From Burkholderiales bacterium (GTDB lineage Bacteria > Pseudomonadota > Gammaproteobacteria > Burkholderiales > SG8-39): a stretch of DNA of 64,000 nt. The first letter of the stretch is position 1, and the number at the start of each line of letters is the position of its first letter. The position numbers were made by a program, and so were the translations under genes. The notes under the pieces are model-generated. The model was not told the DNA's origin. It did not search any database and saw only the letters and a program-made list of their open reading frames with translations. The stretch lies in assembly GCA_014860355.1 (NCBI GenBank), contig JACZJV010000105.1, positions 1 through 64,000 on the forward strand. Direction: 5' to 3'. This document shows, piece by piece, positions 17,790-29,101 of this stretch.

Positions 17790-18992
17790 ATGTCCGAACT
17801 ATTTTTCTTGCCGAACTGGCCGGTCCAGGCCGAGCAGATTCCATGGTATGCGGTGCTGCTGCTCGCGGCACTGCTCGCGGGCGAGGCGGCCTGGCGCGTG
17901 CGCCTGCCGCGGGTTCTGGGCTGGGTCCTCGCGGGCATGGCGCTGGGACCTAGCGGATTTGGCATCGTCGACCGCGCGGCGCTCGGCGGCCTGGACGGAC
18001 TGCTCGAAATCGCCATGGGGCTGATCCTGTTCGAACTCGGGCAGCGCGTGGACATGCGCTGGCTGCGGCGCAATCCCTGGCTGCTCGCCACCAGCCTGCT
18101 CGAGAGCGGCCTCGCCTTCGCCGCGATATTCGCCGTGCTGCTCCTGGTCGGTGCGAAACCCCTGCTCGCCGCCACGGCGGCCGCGATCGCGCTTGCGACC
18201 GGGCCGGCGGTAGTCCTCACGCTGGTCAAGCAGTTGCGCGCGCAGGGACAGGTGAGCGAGCGCATGCTCGCGCTCACCTCGCTCAATAACGCCTACGCCT
18301 TCGTGCTCTGGAGCCTGCTCTTGGCCTGGCTGCATGCCGAGTACCGCGGCGGCTGGCTCGCGGTGGCGGCGCATCCGCTCTACCTGATCTTCGGCTCGCT
18401 CGCGCTCGCCGCGGTGCTCTCCGCGCTGACCCTCGCACTGCTCGCCCTCCTCGGGCGGCGCACCGACGCCCAGTTCGTCTGCCTGATCGCGCTGGTCGTG
18501 CTTTCCGTCTCGGCGGCCTCGATGCTCAAGCTCTCGGTGGTGCTGAGCCTGCTCGCCTACGGCACGCTGACGCGCGCCTTCGACAAGGATCGGCGCTTCG
18601 TGTCGCTCGACTTCGGCCGCACCGGTCAGATCCTGGTGATGCTGCTGTTCGGGATCACCGCCGCAGACCTCGAACTGAGCCTGCTGCCCGCGGGCGCCGC
18701 GACGGCCGCGGCGCTGATCGCGGCGCGCTACGCGGGCAAGACGCTGGGCATATTCGCGCTTGCACGTCCTTCGGGGCTGAGCTTGCGCAAGGCGTCGCTG
18801 CTCAGCCTCGGGCTGATGCCGATGTCCGGGGTCGCGCTGATCATGGCGAGGGAGACCTCGACCAGCTACCCCGAGCTCGGCCCGGCGCTCGTGACCGTGG
18901 TGCTCTCGGCGATCGCCATGCTCGAACTGCTCGGCCCGCTGCTCGCGCACTTCGCCATCGTGCGCGCGGGTGAAGCCGCGGAGGAGATCTGA
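17790..18992 (+). CDS. Kef/CPA2-type cation:proton antiporter
   Basis: Monovalent cation/H+ antiporter membrane domain of the NhaP/KefB superfamily, 400 residues with about 11-12 hydrophobic helices (for example YAVLLLAALLAGEAAW, GLILFELGQRVDMRWL, LAATAAAIALATGPAVVL). It ends after the membrane domain: there is no C-terminal TrkA-N (RCK) domain as in KefB/C. It starts a three-gene operon with a glutamate-cysteine ligase-like gene 1 bp later and a gamma-glutamyl hydrolase. The link to gamma-glutamyl thiols recalls glutathione-gated Kef systems, but the gating domain itself is missing. Confidence 0.88.
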   Translation: MSELFFLPNWPVQAEQIPWYAVLLLAALLAGEAAWRVRLPRVLGWVLAGMALGPSGFGIVDRAALGGLDGLLEIAMGLILFELGQRVDMRWLRRNPWLLATSLLESGLAFAAIFAVLLLVGAKPLLAATAAAIALATGPAVVLTLVKQLRAQGQVSERMLALTSLNNAYAFVLWSLLLAWLHAEYRGGWLAVAAHPLYLIFGSLALAAVLSALTLALLALLGRRTDAQFVCLIALVVLSVSAASMLKLSVVLSLLAYGTLTRAFDKDRRFVSLDFGRTGQILVMLLFGITAADLELSLLPAGAATAAALIAARYAGKTLGIFALARPSGLSLRKASLLSLGLMPMSGVALIMARETSTSYPELGPALVTVVLSAIAMLELLGPLLAHFAIVRAGEAAEEI

Positions 18993-18993
18993 C

Positions 18994-20118
18994 ATGGGCG
19001 AGCTCACATTCATGCAAGGGGCGGCGCTCACTTTCGGCGTGGAACTCGAGCTTCAGCTGATCAACACGCGCGACTGCGACCTGACGCGCGGCGCCTCGGA
19101 TTTGCTGGCGCTGGTGAAGCGCAAGCCCCATCCGGGCGAAATCAAGCCCGAGATCACCGAGAGCATGCTCGAGCTTTCCACCTCGATACACACGCGCCAC
19201 GGCGAACTGCTCGCCGAGCTGCGCGAAATCCGCGATGCCGTCCTCGCCGGGGCCGACCGGCTCAACATCGGCGTGGCGGGCGGCGGAGCGCATCCCTTCC
19301 AGCACTGGAGCGAGCGCAAGATTTTCGAGAACCCGCGCTTCAAGCACATATCGGACCTCTACGGTTATCTTGCCAAGCAGTTCACCATCTTCGGCCAGCA
19401 TGTGCACATCGGCTGCCCCAGCGGGGACGAGGCGCTCTACCTCTTGCACTCGATGTCGCGCTACGTGCCGCACTTCATCGCCCTGTCGGCCGCATCGCCC
19501 TACTACCAGGGCATCGATACGGCGTTCGATTCATCGCGCCTGAATTCGGTATTCGCCTTCCCGCTGAGCGGACGCGCGCCCTTCGTGCGCCGCTGGGAGG
19601 AGTTCCAGGCCTACTTTGCGCGCATGCAGGGATTCGGCATCGTCGAGGACATGAAGGATTTCTACTGGGACATCCGGCCCAAGCCGGAATACGGCACCAT
19701 AGAAATCCGCGTCTGCGACACGCCCGTCACCGTGGAGCGGGCGGCGGCGCTAGCGGCCTACGCGCAGGCGCTCGCGCGCTACCTTCTGGTCGAGCGGCCG
19801 CATCCGCTCAGCGAGGATGTCTACCACGTCTACAGCTACAACCGCTTTCAGGCCTGCCGCTTCGGGCTGGGAGGGGAATTCGCCGATCCGCATACGCAGG
19901 AAAAACGCAGCCTGCGCGAGGACATCCTCGCCACCCTGGACGCGCTCGCCGTGCACGCGCGCGAACTCGACGCCGGGGAGGGGCTGGCGGACATTTCCGA
20001 CTGCGTCAGAACCTCGGGCAACGACGCGCGCTGGATGCGCGAGATCTATGCCAGGAGCCACTCGCTGCCCGACCTGGTGTGGCGGCAGGCCGAGCGCTGG
20101 AGGGGCGAAGGCAAGTGA
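18994..20118 (+). CDS. Carboxylate-amine ligase, YbdK/GCS2 family (glutamate-cysteine ligase-like)
   Basis: ATP-dependent ligase expected to join glutamate (or a similar acid) to an amine, classically cysteine. The 374 residues agree with YbdK (about 372). The GCS2 layout is clear: TFGVELELQLI at the N-terminus, KPEITESMLEL, GVAGGGAHPF, the HVHIGCPSGDEAL metal region, FAFPLSGRAPF, and TIEIRVCDTPVT. The start MGELTF lies 1 bp after the antiporter stop. YbdK-type enzymes often have weak glutamate-cysteine ligase activity, so the true product may not be glutathione precursor. Confidence 0.9.
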   Translation: MGELTFMQGAALTFGVELELQLINTRDCDLTRGASDLLALVKRKPHPGEIKPEITESMLELSTSIHTRHGELLAELREIRDAVLAGADRLNIGVAGGGAHPFQHWSERKIFENPRFKHISDLYGYLAKQFTIFGQHVHIGCPSGDEALYLLHSMSRYVPHFIALSAASPYYQGIDTAFDSSRLNSVFAFPLSGRAPFVRRWEEFQAYFARMQGFGIVEDMKDFYWDIRPKPEYGTIEIRVCDTPVTVERAAALAAYAQALARYLLVERPHPLSEDVYHVYSYNRFQACRFGLGGEFADPHTQEKRSLREDILATLDALAVHARELDAGEGLADISDCVRTSGNDARWMREIYARSHSLPDLVWRQAERWRGEGK

Positions 20119-20972
20119 GGCGGCCTGAACCACCGGCCGCGGCTGCCCCGCCGCGGCACGACCGGCCGCTGAAAATCGGGCTTTCAGCCCGCATCCTGCA
20201 CGAGCCACCGGCGGAGATGGGCTTTCGCAACAAGAAGGTGCTGCAGTACCTGGAGCAGTCGATCGCGCACTGGATCATGGGGCAGCGGGCGCTGGTGTTC
20301 ATGGTGCCGACGATAGAGGCCGGCAGCCGATTGCAGCGCGCGCGCGTCACCATGCGCGACTATGTGCGCGAACTCGACGGCCTGGTGCTGCAGGGCGGCG
20401 CGGACGTGAGCCCGAAGAGCTACGGCGAAGAACCGCTCAGGCCCGAGTGGGCCGGCGACCGCGTGCGCGACCTCTACGAGATCGACCTGCTGTGGGAATT
20501 CGTGATCCAGCAAAAGCCCGTGCTCGGCATCTGCCGCGGCGCGCAACTCATCAACGTGGCGTTCGGCGGCACCCTGGTGCAGGACATACCGACCCTGGCC
20601 GGCGGCGCCATCCGGCACTACGACCGCGACGCCTACGACGAGTGGTCGCACCCGATTTCGATCGAGCCCGGCTCGCGCATGGCGCGGCTGTTTCCAGGCG
20701 TGGAACGCGCCAACGTGACCTCGATCCATCACCAGGCGGTGAAGTCCCTGGGCAACGGCCTGGTCGCCGAAGCCCACGCCGCCGACGGCATCATCGAAGC
20801 GATCCGCTGGACCGGTTCCAGCCATGTCGTCGGACTGCAGTGGCATCCCGAATTCCAGCAGGGCGTGCACACGCATCTCCTCGACGGCGCTCCTGTCCTG
20901 CTCGAATTCCTGGAAAAGGCGCGCGAGCGGCGCAGCGCGGAGCCCAGGATTCCAGGCCGCAGTCCGGCGTAA
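20115..20972 (+). CDS. Gamma-glutamyl-gamma-aminobutyrate hydrolase family protein (PuuD-like, class I GATase fold)
   Basis: Peptidase C26-type hydrolase that cleaves gamma-glutamyl amide bonds. Catalytic triad elements are visible: nucleophile Cys in LGICRGAQLINVAFGG and His/Glu in LQWHPEFQ, plus VLQGGADVSP and SIHHQAVKSLG. Start assigned to the GTG that overlaps the ligase stop (GTGA); product 285 residues. With the upstream ligase it forms a make-and-break pair for a gamma-glutamyl compound in the same operon as a cation antiporter. Confidence 0.88.
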   Translation: MRRPEPPAAAAPPRHDRPLKIGLSARILHEPPAEMGFRNKKVLQYLEQSIAHWIMGQRALVFMVPTIEAGSRLQRARVTMRDYVRELDGLVLQGGADVSPKSYGEEPLRPEWAGDRVRDLYEIDLLWEFVIQQKPVLGICRGAQLINVAFGGTLVQDIPTLAGGAIRHYDRDAYDEWSHPISIEPGSRMARLFPGVERANVTSIHHQAVKSLGNGLVAEAHAADGIIEAIRWTGSSHVVGLQWHPEFQQGVHTHLLDGAPVLLEFLEKARERRSAEPRIPGRSPA

Positions 20973-20997
20973 GCCGCGTGTCTTCGCCTAGTCCCGG

Positions 20998-22176
<1,179 letters not shown>

Positions 22177-22206
22177 GTCGTTCTCCTTGCAGAATAGACG
22201 TCGCCG

Positions 22207-22980
22207 CTAACCGGCTTGTTTCCTGCGCGCAAAGAATTCGCGCATCACCCGCTGCGGCTCACCGCTGGCATAAAGAGCTTTTTGCGCGTGCCTGGCCGCG
22301 GCGAGCGCGGCGTCAAAGCCCGGCTGCGACATTTCGCGCAAGCGTGCCTTGGTGGCGGCGTAGGCGGCCGCGGGCATTTGCGCCAGTTCGCGCGCGAGTC
22401 CGAGGGCGTGCGCGAGCACTTCGGCTTGCGCCACCAGATGATTGACCAGGCCGATTTCGTGCGCGCGCTCACCGGACAGCAGTTCGCCCGAAAGCGAAAG
22501 TTGCTGGTTGAGCGACAGCGGCAGCTGCAAACTCATCAGAAAGCTGCCGACGATGCTCGCCAGGCCGGCGCGGATTTCCGGCTGCCCGATGCGCAGGCCG
22601 GCATAGCCCACGCGCATATCGCAGCAAAGCGCGATCTGAAAGCCGGCGCCGGCCGCCACGCCGTTCAGCGCGGCGACCAGAGGCTTGTCGAAATCGCGCA
22701 CAGACTGGTACATCCCGTGCTGGCGCAGCAGCCAGACCTCCACCTCATCCACGGCCAGATCCATTGCCTCGTGCAGATCCTGGCCGGCGCAAAACGCGCG
22801 CTCGCCGGCGCCTGCGATCACCGCCGCTTTCACTTCGGGATCCGCGGCCAGCCTACGCAGCGCCGTGGTGAGCGCTGCGCGCAAGCCGGCGTCGACTGCG
22901 TTCAGCGCCGCGGGGCGGTTGAGGATGAGCAGCGCGACGCCGTTGCGCCGTTCGATCAGTACCGGAGCCGCGGCGGCCAC
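22207..22980 (-). CDS. Enoyl-CoA hydratase/isomerase family protein
   Basis: Crotonase-fold protein of 257 residues; family members hydrate or isomerise enoyl-CoA esters. Seen: NRPAALNAVD (CoA-binding region), oxyanion-hole segments GERAFCAGQDL and ALNGVAAGAGFQIALCCD, and GLVNHLVAQAEV at the C-terminus. The region where many hydratases carry catalytic glutamates reads QPEIRAGLASIVGSF, so one Glu is retained and the second position is not clear. It is embedded between gap (7 bp) and pgk (30 bp) in the Calvin operon, an unusual place for a beta-oxidation-type enzyme. Confidence 0.88.
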   Translation of the reverse strand: MAAAAPVLIERRNGVALLILNRPAALNAVDAGLRAALTTALRRLAADPEVKAAVIAGAGERAFCAGQDLHEAMDLAVDEVEVWLLRQHGMYQSVRDFDKPLVAALNGVAAGAGFQIALCCDMRVGYAGLRIGQPEIRAGLASIVGSFLMSLQLPLSLNQQLSLSGELLSGERAHEIGLVNHLVAQAEVLAHALGLARELAQMPAAAYAATKARLREMSQPGFDAALAAARHAQKALYASGEPQRVMREFFARRKQAG

Positions 22981-22987
22981 TGCCGCA

Positions 22988-24001
22988 TCATTTCGCGTTC
23001 ATGAACGCGACCGTCGTATCCAGCATGCGGTTGCTGAATCCCCATTCGTTGTCGTACCAGGAGGATACTTTCACCAGCGTGCCGTTAGACACCTTGGTCA
23101 GCGTGGAATCGAAAATGCTGGAATGCGGATTGTGGTTGAAGTCCACCGACACCAGCGGATCCTGGTTGTAGGCGAGTATGCCTTTCAGGCTGCCTGCCGC
23201 CGCCTCCTTCATCACCTGGTTTATTTCCTCCGCGCTGGTCGCGCGCTGGGCGACGAAGGACAGGTCGACCACGGAAACGTTGATCGTGGGCACGCGTATG
23301 GCGTAGCCGTCGAGCTTGCCGTTCAGTTCCGGCAGCACCAGGCCCACGGCCGCCGCCGCGCCGGTCTTGGTCGGGATCATGGACTGGGTGGCCGAGCGCG
23401 CGCGGCGCAGGTCTTCATGATAGACATCGGTCAGCACCTGGTCGTTGGTATAGGCGTGGATGGTGGTCATCAGGCCGCAGACCAGGCCGATCTTGTCGTG
23501 CAGCGGTTTGACCATGGGCGCTAGGCAGTTGGTGGTGCAGGACGCGTTCGAAATCACCGTGTGCGCGGCCTTCAGCACATTGTGGTTGACGCCGTAGACG
23601 ACGGTGGCATCGACGTCCTTGCCGCCGGGGGCGGAGAGGACGACTTTCTTCGCGCCCGCCTTGAGGTGCGCGCCCGCCTTCTCCTTGCTGTTGAACAGGC
23701 CGGTGCATTCCATCACCACGTCCACGCCCATCTCGGCCCATGGGAGTTCAGCCGGATTGCGTACCGCGCAGACGCGGATCTTGTCGCCGTTGACGACCAT
23801 GAATTCGCCCTCGACCGCGACCGTGCCGGGGAACTTGCCGTGGGTCGTGTCATAGCGGGTCAGGTGGGCATTGGTCTGGGCGTTGCCCAGGTCGTTGACG
23901 GCGACGAACTGGATATCGTGCTTTTTGCCACCCTCATAGAACGCGCGCAGGATGTTGCGTCCGATGCGGCCGTAGCCATTGATTGCGACTTTGATGGTCA
24001 T
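22988..24001 (-). CDS. gap: Type I glyceraldehyde-3-phosphate dehydrogenase
   Basis: Reduces 1,3-bisphosphoglycerate to glyceraldehyde 3-phosphate in the Calvin cycle (or the reverse in glycolysis). The 337 residues include NAD-binding [15 protein letters not shown], active-site [12 protein letters not shown] with the catalytic Cys, TIHAYTNDQ, and the C-terminal [14 protein letters not shown] good ribosome-binding site (TAGGAGCG) precedes the ATG. The 202-bp gap from the transketolase stop suggests an internal promoter or processing site. Confidence 0.97.
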   Translation of the reverse strand: MTIKVAINGYGRIGRNILRAFYEGGKKHDIQFVAVNDLGNAQTNAHLTRYDTTHGKFPGTVAVEGEFMVVNGDKIRVCAVRNPAELPWAEMGVDVVMECTGLFNSKEKAGAHLKAGAKKVVLSAPGGKDVDATVVYGVNHNVLKAAHTVISNASCTTNCLAPMVKPLHDKIGLVCGLMTTIHAYTNDQVLTDVYHEDLRRARSATQSMIPTKTGAAAAVGLVLPELNGKLDGYAIRVPTINVSVVDLSFVAQRATSAEEINQVMKEAAAGSLKGILAYNQDPLVSVDFNHNPHSSIFDSTLTKVSNGTLVKVSSWYDNEWGFSNRMLDTTVAFMNAK

Positions 24002-24203
24002 AATTCGCTCCTAAGAGTCCATAACATAACGACTAGATACCCACCTTGTTCTCCCGAATGTGCCTGCGGCAACAGGGCTTGCGCGATCGACCCTGCGGAG
24101 GCACCGTGAGCCACGGGCTCACTGGGCACAGACGCAGATATACACGGATCGATACAGACTTTGTTTGAGCAGGATCAATCCGCGGGAACCTGACAGGATA
24201 CGC

Positions 24204-26195
24204 TCAGATCACGCTTTTCACCGCCGCAACCACATTGTCCGCGGTAAAACCAAAATACTTGAACAGCTCCGGACCCGGAGCGGATTCGCCATAGCGGTCG
24301 ATTCCGATCACGGCCCCGTCCAGACCCACGTATTTGCGCCAGTAGTCGGACACGCCCGCCTCGACTGCGACGCGCGGTACGCCGCGCGGCAGGACGGCGT
24401 CGCGATAAGCGGCGTCCTGGCGGTCGAAAACACTGGTCGACGGCATGGATATCACGCGCGCGCGCACGCCTTCTTCTGCGAGTCTGGCATGCGCACCCAT
24501 GGCGAGTTGCACTTCCGAGCCGGTCGCCAGAATCAGCGCTTGCGGCGCACCCGCGCAATCCGCCAGCACATAGGCGCCGCGCGCGATCCCGGCGAGCGCC
24601 GCGGCGTCGCGCTTCTGGAACGGCAGGTTCTGGCGCGAGAACACCAGCGCGCTGGGGCCATCGCGGCGTTCGACCGCGCTGATCCAGGCCTGCGCCGATT
24701 CCACGGTATCGCAGGGCCGCCACAGGTCCAGGCCGGGCATCAGCCGCAGGCTAGCGACGTGCTCGACCGACTGGTGGGTGGGGCCGTCCTCGCCCAGGCC
24801 GATCGAGTCGTGGGTGAACACGAACACATTGCGCAGCTTCATCAACGCCGCCATGCGCAGCGCATTGCGCGCGTAGTCGGAGAAGGTGAGGAAAGTACCG
24901 CTGAACGGCAGCAAGCCGCCGTGCAGCGCCATGCCGTTGGTGATGGCCGCCATGCCGAACTCGCGCACGCCATACGACACGTAATTGCCGCCGCCGCTCG
25001 CCGTAACCGGCTTCGCGGCCGACCAGTTGGTGAGGTTGGACCCGCTGAGGTCGGCCGAGCCGCCGACGAATTCGGGCAGCACCGGGGCCAGGCCCTCGAT
25101 CGCGTTCTGCGAAGCCTTGCGCGTGGCGACAGTCTCCGCCCTGGCGCTGATCTGCATCAGCAGGCCGCCGCAATGCGCCTTCCAGTTCGCCGGCAATTCG
25201 CCCGCCGTGCGCCGCCGGAACTCGCGCGCGAGATCGGCATGCTGGCGCTCGTAGGCAGCGTAGCGCTCGCTCCATGCGCCCTCGAGCGCAGCGCCGCGCG
25301 CTCGCGCATCCCAGCCATCGTAGACGCTCTGCGGCACCTCGAACGGCGGGTGGTTCCAGCCGATCGCCGCGCGCGTGGCCGCAACCTCTTCGGCACCGAG
25401 GGCCTCGCCGTGCGCCTTGGCGGTACCGGCACGCTTGGGCGAGCCCCTGCCGATGACCGTCTTGCAGCAGATCAGGCTGGGCCGGTCCGACACCGACTTG
25501 GCCGCGCCGATCGCCCGGTCCACTGCATCGACATCGTGGCCGTCCACCGCCGCGATGACGTTCCAGCCATAGGCTTCGAAGCGCCCGGGCGTATCGTCGG
25601 TGAACCAGCCCTGCACCTTGCCGTCGATGGAGATGCCGTTGTCGTCGTAGAGCGCGATCAGCTTGTTCAGGCGCAGCGTACCGGCGAGCGAGCAGACCTC
25701 GTGCGAAATGCCCTCCATCAGGCAGCCGTCGCCGAGGAACACATAGGTATGGTGGTCCACGACGCTCAGCCCCGGCCGGTTGAACTCGGCGGCGAGCAGG
25801 CGCTCTGCGAGCGCCATGCCGACTGCGTTGGCGATGCCCTGTCCCAGCGGCCCGGTGGTGGTTTCCACACCCGGGGTCACGCCGACTTCCGGATGGCCCG
25901 GCGTCTTCGAGTGCAGCTGGCGAAAGCGCCGCAACTCTTCCATCGGCAAGGCATAGCCGGTCAGGTGCAGCAGGGAATAGAGCAGCATCGAGCCGTGGCC
26001 GTTGGACAGCACGAAGCGGTCGCGGTCCGGCCAGTGCGGGTCGGCCGGGTTGTGCCGCAGATGACGGCTCCACAATGCGAGCGCGATTTCCGCCATGCCC
26101 ATGGGCATGCCCGGGTGGCCGGAGTTGGCTGCCTGTACTGCGTCCATGGAAAGGGCGCGGATGGCGTTGGCTAGGTCTTTGCTGGTGGTTTTCAT
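24204..26195 (-). CDS. cbbT: Transketolase
   Basis: TPP-dependent transfer of two-carbon units in the regenerative phase of the Calvin cycle and the pentose phosphate pathway. 663 residues, full length. Motifs: [57 protein letters not shown], the TPP-binding [15 protein letters not shown], and [16 protein letters not shown] in the pyrimidine domain. It lies between cbbP (99 bp upstream) and gap. Assigned as the cbb copy by context; sequence alone does not separate it from a housekeeping tkt. Confidence 0.96.
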   Translation of the reverse strand: MKTTSKDLANAIRALSMDAVQAANSGHPGMPMGMAEIALALWSRHLRHNPADPHWPDRDRFVLSNGHGSMLLYSLLHLTGYALPMEELRRFRQLHSKTPGHPEVGVTPGVETTTGPLGQGIANAVGMALAERLLAAEFNRPGLSVVDHHTYVFLGDGCLMEGISHEVCSLAGTLRLNKLIALYDDNGISIDGKVQGWFTDDTPGRFEAYGWNVIAAVDGHDVDAVDRAIGAAKSVSDRPSLICCKTVIGRGSPKRAGTAKAHGEALGAEEVAATRAAIGWNHPPFEVPQSVYDGWDARARGAALEGAWSERYAAYERQHADLAREFRRRTAGELPANWKAHCGGLLMQISARAETVATRKASQNAIEGLAPVLPEFVGGSADLSGSNLTNWSAAKPVTASGGGNYVSYGVREFGMAAITNGMALHGGLLPFSGTFLTFSDYARNALRMAALMKLRNVFVFTHDSIGLGEDGPTHQSVEHVASLRLMPGLDLWRPCDTVESAQAWISAVERRDGPSALVFSRQNLPFQKRDAAALAGIARGAYVLADCAGAPQALILATGSEVQLAMGAHARLAEEGVRARVISMPSTSVFDRQDAAYRDAVLPRGVPRVAVEAGVSDYWRKYVGLDGAVIGIDRYGESAPGPELFKYFGFTADNVVAAVKSVI

Positions 26196-26294
26196 GGCGG
26201 GCGGGAAGGAGGGAAGGTGGGATTATCGTCGATGCGGGGCGTTTTTTCCAATGCGCCCGCCGAAAACGGCGCGATGCGCGAGGCGGTGCCGCGC

Positions 26295-27167
26295 CTAGGA
26301 GCGGCGCCTGCGGTCCATGAGCTGCAGGATCATCGGCGTGAATATCAGCTGCATCGCCAGCTCCATCTTGCCCCCGGGCACGACGATGATATTGGGCCGC
26401 GACATGAACGAATCGTGCAGCATGGTGATCAGGTAGGGCAGGTCGATTCCCTTGGGATTGGCAAAGCGGATTACCAGGAAACTCTCGTCCGCGCTGGGGA
26501 TGTCGCGCGCAATGAACGGATTCGAAGTGTCGACCGTGGGCACGCGCTGGAAATTGATATGCGTCTGCGCGAACTGCGGCACGATGTAATTCACGTAATC
26601 GGGCATGCGCCGCAATATGGTATCCACCACGGCCTCGGTGGAGTAACCGCGCGTCGCCTTGTCGCGATGCAGCTTCTGGATCCATTCCAGATTGATCGTG
26701 GGCACCACGCCCACCAGCAGGTCGGCGTGGCGCGCCACGTTGACTTTTTCGGTGACCACCGCCCCGTGCAAGCCCTCGTAGAACAGCAGGTCGGTGCCCT
26801 GCGGCACTTCCTCCCAGGGCGTGAACGTGCCCGGCTCCTGCCCGAAGGGCGCGGCCTCGGCCTCGTTGTGCAGATACTTGCGGCAGCGGCCGCCGCCGCG
26901 CTCGCCATAGCTCGCGAAAAGCGCCTCCAGTTCCTCGAACAGATTGGCTTCCGCGCCGAAATGGCTGAAGTGGTTGTTGCCGCTTTTCGCCGCCTTGGCC
27001 ATCGCCGTTTTCATCGCCTTGCGATCGTAGCGGTGGAACGCGTCGCCCTCGATGATCGCGGCGTTGATCTGCTCGCGGCGGAAAATGTGCTGGAAGGTGC
27101 GCGTCACCGAGGTGGTGCCGGCGCCGGAGGAGCCGGTGATTGCAATGACCGGGTGCTTGATTGACAT
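26295..27167 (-). CDS. cbbP: Phosphoribulokinase
   Basis: Phosphorylates ribulose 5-phosphate to ribulose 1,5-bisphosphate, one of the two enzymes unique to the Calvin cycle. 290 residues, the bacterial (octameric) class size. P-loop GSSGAGTTSV at about 12-21, EGDAFHRYDR, the catalytic-base region LLFYEGLHG, and the C-terminal SRPNIIVVPGGKMELAMQLIF. Followed by cbbT and preceded by cbbF with a 39-bp gap; one of the clearest markers that this operon is for CO2 fixation. Confidence 0.97.
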   Translation of the reverse strand: MSIKHPVIAITGSSGAGTTSVTRTFQHIFRREQINAAIIEGDAFHRYDRKAMKTAMAKAAKSGNNHFSHFGAEANLFEELEALFASYGERGGGRCRKYLHNEAEAAPFGQEPGTFTPWEEVPQGTDLLFYEGLHGAVVTEKVNVARHADLLVGVVPTINLEWIQKLHRDKATRGYSTEAVVDTILRRMPDYVNYIVPQFAQTHINFQRVPTVDTSNPFIARDIPSADESFLVIRFANPKGIDLPYLITMLHDSFMSRPNIIVVPGGKMELAMQLIFTPMILQLMDRRRRS

Positions 27168-27206
27168 GGTTTGCCCTTCTCGTTCTGTGGTGCCGGCCGG
27201 CGCTCG

Positions 27207-28277
27207 CTACTGCACGAACAGCGAGCGCGTGTTGAACAGTGGCGAAGTGTACGGCTGGTCCACGCCGCGGTCGTGCTCGCCATGATAGCGCGCGATGCGC
27301 TCGACCTCGTCCCTGGAGCCGAGGATCACCGGCGCGCGTTGGTGCAGGCCCTCCGGCCGGACTTCGAGGATGCGCCCGCGTCCGGTCGATGCCGCGCCCC
27401 CGGCCTGCTCGACCAGGTAGGCCATCGGGTTCGCCTCGTACAGCAGGCGCAGGCGCCCGGCTTTGGCCGGGTCCTTGCTGTCCTTGGGGTACATGAACAG
27501 GCCGCCGCGCATCAGGATGCGGTGCACTTCGGCGACGAAGGAGGCGATCCAGCGCATGTTGAAGTCCTTGGCGCGCGGCCCGCTCCTGCCGGCCAGGCAT
27601 TCCGAAATGTAGCGCTTCACCGGCGGTTCCCAGAAGCGCTCGTTGGAGGCGTTGATGGCGAACTCGCTCGTCTCGGCCGCAATGCGCAGCCCGGGATGGG
27701 TGAGAATGAACTCGCCGATTTCCCGGTCCAGGGTAAACCCGTGCACACCGTGGCCTAGGGTGAGCACCAGCATCGTGGTCGGACCGTAGATCGCATAGCC
27801 GGCGCAGACCTGCTCGGCGCCCGGGCGCAGAAAATCCTTCGCCGTGGGCTCGGCCACGCCTTCGCCGCAGCGCAGCACCGAAAAGATCGAGCCCACCGCG
27901 CCATTGACGTCGATGTTGCTCGACCCGTCCAGGGGATCGAAAGCGAGCAGGTAGCGCCCGCGCGGAAACTGCGCCGGAATCGCGCACACCGCCTCCAGTT
28001 CTTCCGAGACCATGGCGGCGAGGTGCCCGCCCCATTCGTTGGTGCGCAGAAATATGTCGTTCGCCATCACGTCGAGCTTCATCTGCCGCTCGCCCTGGAC
28101 GTTTTCCCCCGCCGCCGCGCCGTGCACCCCGGCGAGCGCGCCCTTGCCGATGAGGTAGGCGATGCGCTTGCAGGCAAGCTGGATGTCGTTCAGCAGCGCC
28201 GTGAATCCTCCCGTGGCGCCGCTGTACTTGCGCTGCTCGCCGATGATGAATTCGGTGAGCGTACTCTTGAGCGGCAT
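27207..28277 (-). CDS. cbbF: Class I fructose-1,6-bisphosphatase
   Basis: Removes the 1-phosphate of fructose 1,6-bisphosphate (and possibly sedoheptulose 1,7-bisphosphate) in the Calvin cycle. The 356-residue product starts [16 protein letters not shown]. The metal/substrate signature [25 protein letters not shown] is present, together with [16 protein letters not shown] and the RYIGSMVADVHR-like segment [18 protein letters not shown]. The internal start is selected because the upstream open frame overlaps cbbY and lacks homology. 39 bp upstream of cbbP. Confidence 0.96.
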   Translation of the reverse strand: MPLKSTLTEFIIGEQRKYSGATGGFTALLNDIQLACKRIAYLIGKGALAGVHGAAAGENVQGERQMKLDVMANDIFLRTNEWGGHLAAMVSEELEAVCAIPAQFPRGRYLLAFDPLDGSSNIDVNGAVGSIFSVLRCGEGVAEPTAKDFLRPGAEQVCAGYAIYGPTTMLVLTLGHGVHGFTLDREIGEFILTHPGLRIAAETSEFAINASNERFWEPPVKRYISECLAGRSGPRAKDFNMRWIASFVAEVHRILMRGGLFMYPKDSKDPAKAGRLRLLYEANPMAYLVEQAGGAASTGRGRILEVRPEGLHQRAPVILGSRDEVERIARYHGEHDRGVDQPYTSPLFNTRSLFVQ

Positions 28278-28300
28278 ATCCCTCCCTCCCAGGTCCGTCG

Positions 28301-29077
28301 TTATGCCGCAGCCGGCCGCTGCGCCGCGGCGTGCAGTTGCTGCAGCCGCTCGAGCGTAAGATACGGCCCGCCGGCCCGCCGCGCGTCCTCGTCGGCAAGC
28401 GGGGCATCCGCGTCGCCCAGGCTGCGCAACAACAGATCCGCCCCGCTGTAGTCCTGCCCCTCGCTCCAGGCGGTGGGCGTGACCACGGTGTAGAGCCCAG
28501 CGGCTTTCGCCGACACAAGTCCGTTGACCGAGTCCTCGAACGCAATGCAGTCGCTCGCCGGCAGGCGCAGCATGCCTAGCGCCCGGGTATAGATGTCGGG
28601 CGCCGGCTTTTTGTTCGATACCACATCGCCGCAGGCGAGCGCCTCGAACCAGTTCCATGCATCGGCGCCGAACTGCGCGCCGATAAGCGCCGAGACGTTG
28701 GCCGAGGTCGTGGTCGAGGCGATGCCGAGGCGCACCCCGGCCGCGCGCGCCTCGCCGATGAGCCGTGCCACCCCGGGGCGCAGCGGCGCGCGGCCGTCGG
28801 CGATCAGCTCGCCGTAGATGCGCGTCTTGCTGGCGTGGATCAGCTGCACCATGCGCCTGAGCCGGGCCTTCTCCTGCGGTTCCAGCCGCAGCGATTCGAT
28901 GTACACCGCGATGCGCTCTTTGCCGCCTGAGGTGCGCAACAGCTCGGCATACTCGCGCTGACCCCAGTCCCAGGCGAGGTCGTGCTCCAGGAACGCCGCG
29001 TTGAAGGCCTGGCGGTGGGTTTCCTCGGTATCGGCGATGGTGCCGTCGACGTCGAATATCAGCGCCCTGATGTTCAT
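28301..29077 (-). CDS. cbbY: CbbY-type HAD-family phosphatase
   Basis: HAD-superfamily phosphatase; characterised CbbY enzymes dephosphorylate xylulose 1,5-bisphosphate, a misfire product that inhibits RuBisCO. 258 residues: motif [15 protein letters not shown] (both Asp present) at about 8-21, cap domain, motif [13 protein letters not shown], Lys motif [10 protein letters not shown] and motif [13 protein letters not shown]. Placed 24 bp after cbbS and before cbbF, consistent with a RuBisCO-protective role. Confidence 0.93.
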   Translation of the reverse strand: MNIRALIFDVDGTIADTEETHRQAFNAAFLEHDLAWDWGQREYAELLRTSGGKERIAVYIESLRLEPQEKARLRRMVQLIHASKTRIYGELIADGRAPLRPGVARLIGEARAAGVRLGIASTTTSANVSALIGAQFGADAWNWFEALACGDVVSNKKPAPDIYTRALGMLRLPASDCIAFEDSVNGLVSAKAAGLYTVVTPTAWSEGQDYSGADLLLRSLGDADAPLADEDARRAGGPYLTLERLQQLHAAAQRPAAA

Positions 29078-29101
29078 GTACGTTCCCCCCTGCGCATGCC
29101 G

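Noticed and set aside
24106-24122. GTGAGCC-ACG-GGCTCAC hairpin between cbbT and gap as a terminator
   Set aside because: The loop is only three bases and no T-run follows on either strand; it sits inside an operon.
24751-28545. A 1264-codon open frame on the minus strand overlapping cbbT, cbbP, cbbF and cbbY
   Set aside because: It is a frame-shifted shadow of four well-recognised genes on the same strand, Arg/Gly/Ala-rich and without any domain.
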